A DNA stretch of 64,000 nucleotides from contig NZ_SLXQ01000005.1 of NCBI RefSeq assembly GCF_004340875.1, positions 124,001-188,000 on the forward strand. Direction: 5' to 3'. Under the pieces are notes generated by a model that searched no databases, was not told where the DNA came from, and saw nothing but the letters and a program-made list of their open reading frames with translations. The translations under genes were made by a program, and so were the position numbers. Below are positions 58,866-64,000 of the stretch, one piece after another. This stretch comes from Tamaricihabitans halophyticus (GTDB taxonomy: Bacteria > Actinomycetota > Actinomycetes > Mycobacteriales > Pseudonocardiaceae). Within the stretch, counting starts at the first letter, position 1, and each line of letters begins with the position of its first letter.

Positions 58866-60472
58866 CCGAGACCGAAACCCGGCCACGGCGCAACAACCTG
58901 CCGAGAAGGCTGTTTGCCCTGCTGCGCAACAGCTGGCGCGGGCTGACCTCGATGCGCACCGCGCTGATCCTGCTCTTCCTGCTCGCGCTCGCCGCGTTGC
59001 CCGGCGCGCTGCTGCCGCAGAGCAGTTTGAACACCAATGCCGTCGCCGACTACATCGAGAACTACGGCTGGTGGGGCGAATTGCTCGATCGGCTGCAGTT
59101 CTTCGAGATCTACGGCAGCGTGTGGTTCTCCGCGATCTACGTGCTGCTGATGATCTCGTTGATCGGCTGCCTGGTACCGCGCACCTTCGAATTCGTCAGA
59201 CAGCTGCGCGCCAAGCCAGTCCGCACTCCGCGCAATATGAATCGGCTGCCGCACCACCAGAAAGGGACGCTGGCAGCCACCCCGGACGAGGTAATCGCCA
59301 CCGCCCGGACCCGGTTGCGTGGTTGGCGCACGGTCGAGAGCACCGAGGACTCCGGTGCGCGCACCATCAGTGCCGAGCGCGGGTTCCTGCGCGAGACCGG
59401 CAATCTGATATTCCACTTCGCACTGCTCGGCCTGGTTGTCGCATTCGGACTCGGCGGGATGTTCAAGTACGAGGGCAACGTCATCGTGCACGCCAACGGT
59501 TCGCAGTTCTGCAACTCCGGGGTGTACGCCTTCGACTCGTTCCGTCCGGGGCTCAGCGTGGACGGCACCGAGCTGACCCCGCTGTGCGTCAAGGTCAACG
59601 AGTTTCACCCCGAGTACCTGCCGACCGGTCAGCCAGTGCAGTACCACGCGAAGCTGGAATACCAGGCCGGCGAGGACTTGGAAACCGGTACCTGGCGGCC
59701 ATACGACCTCGAGGTGAACCACCCGCTGCGGGTCGAGGGCGATCGGGTCTACCTGCTTGACCACGGGTACGCGCCGATCTTCACGGTCACCTTCCCGAAC
59801 GGCGAGAAGCGCACCAAGAACACGCAGTGGCGTCCGGTCGACCCGACCACCTACCTGTCCGAAGGCGCGGCGAAGTTCGACCCGCCCGGCATCACCGATC
59901 CGGCAGAGCGGCGGAAAAAGCAGCTGGCCATCACCGGGTTGTTCGCACCGACCGCCGCGTTTGACGGGAACGTGCTCAGCTCCGCGTTCCCAGATCTGCG
60001 GGACCCTGCCGTCGCCGTGGACATCATGCAGGGAGACCTCGGGATCGACTCGGGGCGCGGGCAGAACATCTTCGTGATCGATCAGTCCCAGGTGGACAAG
60101 GGCGCGCTGAAGCGGGTCGCGCGGGAGAACATGCGCCCCGGCGAGGAAATCACCCTGGAGGACGGCACCAAGATCAGCTTCGACGGAATTGATCGCTGGA
60201 TCTCGATCCAGGTTTCCAGGGACGCCACCCAGATGTGGGTCCTCGTGTTCTCCGGCGCGATGCTGCTTGGCCTCGGTGCCAGCCTGACCGTCAAGCGGCG
60301 GCGATTCTGGCTGCGTGTGGCCCCGGCCGAAGCCGGCGAGGGGACCGCACGTACTGTGGTGGAGGTTGGTGGCCTTGCGCGCACTGACCAGGCGGGATAT
60401 GGCGAGGAGTTCACCAAGCTAGCCGGTGACCTCCTCGATAATGCTGCCGTCTCGCATCGGGAGGAGAACTGA
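58862..60472 (+). CDS. resB: Cytochrome c biogenesis protein ResB
   Basis: A 536-residue ResB, equivalent of Rv0528. Three N-terminal helices (SMRTALILLFLLALAALPGALLPQ, VWFSAIYVLLMISLIGCLV, NLIFHFALLGLVVAFGLGGM) are followed by a large extracytoplasmic domain of about 330 residues. A final helix (MWVLVFSGAMLLGLGASLTV) is near the C-terminus. ResB and CcsB together form the system II cytochrome c synthase that delivers haem and ligates it to apocytochrome. The start overlaps ccdA; the stop TGA overlaps the ccsB ATG (TGATG). Confidence 0.95.
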   Translation: MTETETRPRRNNLPRRLFALLRNSWRGLTSMRTALILLFLLALAALPGALLPQSSLNTNAVADYIENYGWWGELLDRLQFFEIYGSVWFSAIYVLLMISLIGCLVPRTFEFVRQLRAKPVRTPRNMNRLPHHQKGTLAATPDEVIATARTRLRGWRTVESTEDSGARTISAERGFLRETGNLIFHFALLGLVVAFGLGGMFKYEGNVIVHANGSQFCNSGVYAFDSFRPGLSVDGTELTPLCVKVNEFHPEYLPTGQPVQYHAKLEYQAGEDLETGTWRPYDLEVNHPLRVEGDRVYLLDHGYAPIFTVTFPNGEKRTKNTQWRPVDPTTYLSEGAAKFDPPGITDPAERRKKQLAITGLFAPTAAFDGNVLSSAFPDLRDPAVAVDIMQGDLGIDSGRGQNIFVIDQSQVDKGALKRVARENMRPGEEITLEDGTKISFDGIDRWISIQVSRDATQMWVLVFSGAMLLGLGASLTVKRRRFWLRVAPAEAGEGTARTVVEVGGLARTDQAGYGEEFTKLAGDLLDNAAVSHREEN

Positions 60473-61491
60473 TGCCGGTCAACGAGACCCTGTCGACCTT
60501 CAGCGACTACTCGTTCCGCGCCGCACTGTTGATCTATGTGCTCGCGCTCGCCTTCTACGCTGCCGAACAGGCCTTTGGTCGCAGCCGCCGGCAAGCCGTA
60601 CAGCGGCAGCGGGAACGGGAACTGGTCGGCACCGGCGGCCGGGGCGATTCGTCGGTCGAATCCACCGCGGCAGCGACTGGCCGCGACACCAGCGACACGG
60701 ACGAGGAGAGCTGGTCGACCATCAGCTATGCCCGATCATTGCCAGATCGGGTAGGCAGGATGGCGGTCGCACTCACCGTACTCGGCATCCTGGTGCACCT
60801 TGCTTCATTGGTGTTGCGTGGCTTCGCCGCAGGCAGGGTGCCGTGGGGCAATATGTACGAGTTCATCTCGGTGACCTGCGTATCCGCGGTGATCGCCTGG
60901 GTGGTCGTGCTGCGCAAGGTGGTAGCCAGGTACGTCACCGCGTACGTGCTGCTGCCCGTGGTGATCCTGATGTTCATCGCGGGAACCGCGCTGTACACCA
61001 CTGCCGCCCCGGTGCAGCCAGCGCTGGACTCGTACTGGATCGTGATCCATGTATCCACAGTGGCCGCGTCCAGTGGGCTGTTGTTGGTGCCGGGCGTGGC
61101 CAGCGTGCTTTACCTTTTCCGGCGAGCAAACGCGGCCAACCCACAGCGGTTCGCGGGCTTCGTGAGCCGGCTGCCCAGCGAGGCGGTGCTGGACCGGATC
61201 GCTTACCGGACAACGGTCTTCGCCTTCCCGATCTACACCTTCGCGATCATCGTTGGCGCGGTATGGGCTGAGGCAGCCTGGGGACGGTTCTGGGGTTGGG
61301 ATCCGAAGGAGACCGTCTCGTTCATCGCCTGGGTGATCTATGCGGCCTACCTACATTCCAGGGCGACCGCCGGCTGGCGGGGCATCCGGGCCGCGGTGAT
61401 CAATACCGTGGGCTTCGCGGCGATGATCTTCAATCTGTTCTTCGTCAATCTGGTTACCGCTGGATTGCATTCTTACGCTGGTGTGGGCTAA
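60472..61491 (+). CDS. ccsB: Cytochrome c biogenesis protein CcsB (CcsA family)
   Basis: A 339-residue polytopic protein of the haem-handling family, equivalent of Rv0529. The tryptophan-rich haem-binding segment is WGRFWGWDPKETVSFIAWV, flanked by conserved histidines (VIHVSTVAASSG, AAYLHSRATAGW, TAGLHSYAG). VPWGNMYEFISVTC is also typical. It partners ResB in haem export and attachment. It is the last gene of the ccdA-resB-ccsB operon; 97 bp separate it from the MinD-like gene. Confidence 0.95.
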   Translation: MPVNETLSTFSDYSFRAALLIYVLALAFYAAEQAFGRSRRQAVQRQRERELVGTGGRGDSSVESTAAATGRDTSDTDEESWSTISYARSLPDRVGRMAVALTVLGILVHLASLVLRGFAAGRVPWGNMYEFISVTCVSAVIAWVVVLRKVVARYVTAYVLLPVVILMFIAGTALYTTAAPVQPALDSYWIVIHVSTVAASSGLLLVPGVASVLYLFRRANAANPQRFAGFVSRLPSEAVLDRIAYRTTVFAFPIYTFAIIVGAVWAEAAWGRFWGWDPKETVSFIAWVIYAAYLHSRATAGWRGIRAAVINTVGFAAMIFNLFFVNLVTAGLHSYAGVG

Positions 61492-61588
61492 CTCCGCCGC
61501 GTTCCTCGACCCGCGGGCCGGAGTACGGATACCGTCGCGTTCGGATACTTCGGTCAAGTACGCGTGATGTACAGAGAGGACGGCAGCG

Positions 61589-63094
61589 GTGACAGGTGCA
61601 CGGGACGAGCCAGGCCAGGAGCAGCAGGCAACGCCCGAGCCGTCCTCGGCACATCCGCTGGCCGGCGAGGAGCCCACCGACTCCGCCAGGCATCCGGCGC
61701 TACCGCCGGTTGGTCAGGATGGGCAGGGCGCCGGCCAGTCGGGTGAGGCTGGCGCTGCCGGATCGGAGCCAGCCAACCAAGAGCAAGCCCCGCCCCGGCA
61801 TGCGGCCGTGGAACCGACGCAGGCAAACCCGGGGCCGGAGCCAACACAGGCAACCCAAGCGGCCGAGCCAACGCAGGCGAGTCAGCCGGCGCAGGCCCAG
61901 CTCACCGGCCCGACCTCGCCCGCGATGCAGCCGGTTCAGCCGCCCGTGCCGGACTACGGCAGCAGCCAGCCGCCGCAGGACTACGGCAATCAGCCGCAGC
62001 CGCCGTACCACGGGCAGCCGCCGCAGCTGGACTACTCACACCAGGCTCCGCATCACCAGCCTTACCAGCAGAGCGATCCGACGCAGGCGCCGTTGCCGCC
62101 GCTCGCGCCGCATCAGCCGGCCGCGCAGCGGCCCACCCGAGGCCACGGCGGCCAACCGCTCGGCGCGAACGACCTGAGCTCGGCCCAGTTGCTCAAACCG
62201 AAGAAGCGCACGCCGCAGTCCGGGTGGCGCAAGGCCGTTTACCAGGTGACCGGGCATCTGGTGAACCTTGGCGAGAGCCCTGCCGATCAACACCGCAGGG
62301 AACTGATCGGCAGGGTGAACCAGCCGCTGCGGGGCTGCTACAAGATCGCCATGCTGAGCTTGAAGGGCGGCGTGGGTAAAACGACCACGACGACCACGCT
62401 GGGTTCCACCTTCGCCTCGTTGCGGGGTGACCGGGTGATCGCGGTGGACGCCAACCCGGACCGTGGCACGCTGAGCCAGAAGATTCCGCTGGAGACCACC
62501 GCCACCGTGCGACATCTGTTGCGGGACGCGGACCGGGTGCGCAAGTACAGCGATGTCCGCTCGTACACCTCGCAGGGTCCGAGTAGGCTGGAAGTGCTGG
62601 CCAGCGAGCAGGACCCGGCCGTATCCGAGGCGTATTCCGAGCAGGACTACCGGCGCACCATCGATCTGCTCGAGCACTTTTACAACATCGTGCTGACCGA
62701 CTGCGGTACCGGTTTGATGCATTCGGCGATGCGTGGCGTGCTCGGGCTTGCCGATTCGCTGGTGCTGGTGTCCTCCGGTTCGGTGGATGGCGCCCGCAGT
62801 GCGCTGGCCACGCTGGATTGGCTGGATGCGCACGGCTATGGCGATCTGGTCGCGCGGTCCGTCGCGGTGATCAATTCGGTGCGCTCGAAGGGTGGTTCGG
62901 TCGACCTGGACAAGCTGGTTGACCACTTCAGTCACCGGTGCCGGGCGGTCTGCCGTATCCCGTTCGACCCGCATCTGGAGGAAGGCGCGGAGATCGAGCT
63001 GGACCGGTTGGCCCCAGCGACCAGACTCGCCCTGCTGGAATTGGCGTCCACGGTCGCGGACGGCTTCCCGAATGAGGGCCGCACCCTTCGCTGA
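61589..63094 (+). CDS. EspI/MinD-like ATPase with long Pro/Gln-rich N-terminus
   Basis: A 501-residue protein, equivalent of Rv0530 by position. The first about 190 residues are disordered, rich in Pro, Gln and Ala, with EPTQA repeated three times and several PPQ/YGNQPQPPY-like segments. The C-terminal SIMIBI ATPase has the deviant Walker A in LSLKGGVGKTTTTTTLG (Lys264), the DANPD switch region (VIAVDANPDRGTL) and NIVLTDCGTGLMHSAM. Proteins of this form (EspI group) are linked to ESX type VII secretion in mycobacteria. The start is GTG 61589. A four-unit hairpin array follows the stop. Confidence 0.87.
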   Translation: MTGARDEPGQEQQATPEPSSAHPLAGEEPTDSARHPALPPVGQDGQGAGQSGEAGAAGSEPANQEQAPPRHAAVEPTQANPGPEPTQATQAAEPTQASQPAQAQLTGPTSPAMQPVQPPVPDYGSSQPPQDYGNQPQPPYHGQPPQLDYSHQAPHHQPYQQSDPTQAPLPPLAPHQPAAQRPTRGHGGQPLGANDLSSAQLLKPKKRTPQSGWRKAVYQVTGHLVNLGESPADQHRRELIGRVNQPLRGCYKIAMLSLKGGVGKTTTTTTLGSTFASLRGDRVIAVDANPDRGTLSQKIPLETTATVRHLLRDADRVRKYSDVRSYTSQGPSRLEVLASEQDPAVSEAYSEQDYRRTIDLLEHFYNIVLTDCGTGLMHSAMRGVLGLADSLVLVSSGSVDGARSALATLDWLDAHGYGDLVARSVAVINSVRSKGGSVDLDKLVDHFSHRCRAVCRIPFDPHLEEGAEIELDRLAPATRLALLELASTVADGFPNEGRTLR

Positions 63095-63112
63095 CCAGCG
63101 CAAATATCGCGT

Positions 63113-63288
63113 TTAGCACGCCGACCGTTGAGTCCTTAGCGCGTACAAGTAAACGCGTTCAGCGGGCTAAACGTTGAATTATTAGCGTCTGCAAGTAATT
63201 TGGTTTAGCGGGCTAACCGTTGAAACGGGGTTGCCGTGGGCGGCTGGCGCCGGGTGCGGAGTATCGCGATCAGCGGGCTAAACGTTGA
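63113..63288 (+). repeat. Hairpin repeat array 4 (four units)
   Basis: Units start at 63113, 63159, 63205 and 63270. The first three are exactly 46 bp apart; the last is 65 bp further. The spacer before 63205 carries the conserved TTAGCGTCTGCAAGTAATTT; the spacer before 63159 is diverged (GCGCGTACAAGTAAACGCG). The first unit is the most degenerate. The last unit has an extended stem GCGATCAGCG / CGTTGATCGC. The array fills most of the 286-bp gap between the convergent MinD-like and small membrane-protein genes. Confidence 0.88.
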
Positions 63289-63380
63289 TCGCGCGAAGGT
63301 CCAGAAACGGCGAAACGGCCGACCAGTGCCTGGCCAGCCGCTTCGTCAAGTCAAGCAGTAAGCACCCGTACGGGTAGTCG

Positions 63381-63572
63381 CTACTTGCCGTCTTCCTCGG
63401 TTTTGCGCCGGTTCTGCTCGTCCAGTTCGCGCAGGAAGTCGGGGTCGTCGTCCGGTGCGGACACCGAGCCGGACGGCCCACGGGAGGGCACACCCAAACG
63501 TTCCGATCCGAACGAACGCCACAGGAGTACGGCAACCGCTATCGCGCCGACTGCCGCGAGCAGGTACAGCAT
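63381..63572 (-). CDS. Small single-pass membrane protein
   Basis: A 63-residue protein. One N-terminal helix (MLYLLAAVGAIAVAVLLW) is followed by a basic stretch and an acidic C-terminal tail (DDDPDFLRELDEQNRRKTEEDGK). Codon use and composition fit a real gene, and similar small proteins upstream of bldC occur in other Pseudonocardiales as far as I recall. It lies 96 bp downstream of bldC on the same strand. Function unknown. Confidence 0.65.
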   Translation of the reverse strand: MLYLLAAVGAIAVAVLLWRSFGSERLGVPSRGPSGSVSAPDDDPDFLRELDEQNRRKTEEDGK

Positions 63573-63668
63573 CGCCCGCCACCTCCAAGGGGTTCGAATT
63601 GGGTCGTACCCCCGAGGTTAGCTGTTTCGGCCGGTTTTCGCCGTATTGGGTGGCGGTTGTCGCTCGGT

Positions 63669-63896
63669 CTACTCCACCCGAGCCGGCTCGCCGGCTTCGG
63701 TGGTCAGCTGCGAGAGCAAATGCTGAACCTCGGACTCGCGGAACCGGCGGTGCCCGCCAGGGGTCCGGATGGAACCGATCCGGCCGGCGGTTGCCCACCT
63801 GGTTACGGTCTTCGGGTCGACCCGGAACAACGTGGCAACCTCGCCTGGTGTGAGCAGGTGCTCCTCGACCTGGTGGCTCGCAGCAGCGATGGTCAT
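63669..63896 (-). CDS. bldC: Developmental regulator BldC (MerR-like HTH)
   Basis: A 75-residue protein almost entirely made of the BldC HTH: EEHLLTPGEVATLFRVDPKTVTRWATAGRIGSIRTPGGHRRFRESEVQHLL. This pattern is the hallmark of BldC, which binds direct repeats cooperatively and delays sporulation in Streptomyces. ATG 63896 has AAGGAG seven bases upstream. The short upstream region to the window end (63897-64000) shows nothing I can assign beyond its ribosome-binding site. It is paralogous to the HTH protein after proC. Confidence 0.93.
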   Translation of the reverse strand: MTIAAASHQVEEHLLTPGEVATLFRVDPKTVTRWATAGRIGSIRTPGGHRRFRESEVQHLLSQLTTEAGEPARVE

Positions 63897-64000
63897 GGTC
63901 GTCTCCTTGTACCTATGGGCGCGTTCGGCCTACTCGCCGCACGCTGAATCAGGCTTTCCGGTCGCATAGTTGCATCTCGCCCGCCGGGTACTCGAACGGT

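Noticed and set aside
63113-63288. CRISPR-like array
   Set aside because: The repeats are 19 bp with imperfect copies, and the 46-bp spacers are themselves conserved instead of unique. No cas genes are present.
1-64000. tRNA or rRNA genes, insertion sequences, prophage or integrase genes
   Set aside because: I saw no cloverleaf-like block, rRNA stretch or transposase/integrase motif. Small non-coding RNAs cannot be excluded by eye.

Overview
The window looks like chromosomal DNA of a high-GC actinomycete, most likely a mycelial member of the Pseudonocardiales. This is inferred from gene content, not from a phylogeny. The codon bias is strongly GC-rich, GTG and TTG starts are common, and many genes overlap by ATGA or GTGA. 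The order proC - BldC-like HTH - bS22 - epimerase - acyltransferase - HAD - glutaredoxin - hemA/C/D/B - hemL - phosphatase - resA - ccdA - resB - ccsB - MinD-like matches the known mycobacterial block (Rv0500 to Rv0530). An RsbN-like/BldN-like pair, Rex and BldC are Streptomyces-type additions.

Region 1 (1-33 kb) is accessory or catabolic. It opens with the tail of an AbiEii-type nucleotidyltransferase, a TfoX_N/maleylpyruvate-isomerase-like pair, an HxlR regulator and a decayed NADP-dependent oxidoreductase. A minus-strand operon (MFS transporter, SDR, cupin, GntR) follows, divergent from a TRAP transporter (dctP-Q-M) plus zinc alcohol dehydrogenase; a perfect 17-bp palindrome lies between them. 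Next are a PLP desulfhydrase-like enzyme and an OmpR-type two-component system with a small secreted protein. A second catabolic unit has GntR and MmgE/PrpD on one strand and MaoC, CaiB/BaiF CoA-transferase, acyl-CoA dehydrogenase, HyuA, HyuB and amidase on the other. An FtsX-type ABC exporter with a divergent NarL-type two-component system, proline dehydrogenase and an acyl-CoA thioesterase close this part.

Region 2 (33-64 kb) is the conserved core. It holds proC, a BldC paralogue, bS22, cell-envelope genes, the sigma/anti-sigma pair, an acyl-CoA synthetase, glutaredoxin, a molybdopterin oxidoreductase and rex-hemA-hemC-hemD-hemB. Three small membrane proteins, hemL, a phosphatase, the cytochrome c maturation genes (resA-like, ccdA, resB, ccsB), an EspI/MinD-like ATPase and BldC follow. 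A Rex operator precedes rex, so haem synthesis is probably tied to NADH/NAD+ balance and lies beside the haem-handling cytochrome c system. A minus-strand cassette encoding WXG100-like proteins and a YbaB-family protein (54-58 kb) splits the cytochrome c genes.

The least explained feature is a family of 19-bp hairpin-forming repeats. I count 11 copies, all in the same orientation, at four intergenic sites downstream of plus-strand genes. They are spaced at exactly 32 or 46 bp, and the 46-bp arrays share a conserved 27-bp spacer. Two nearly identical 65-bp copies directly flank the molybdopterin oxidoreductase gene.
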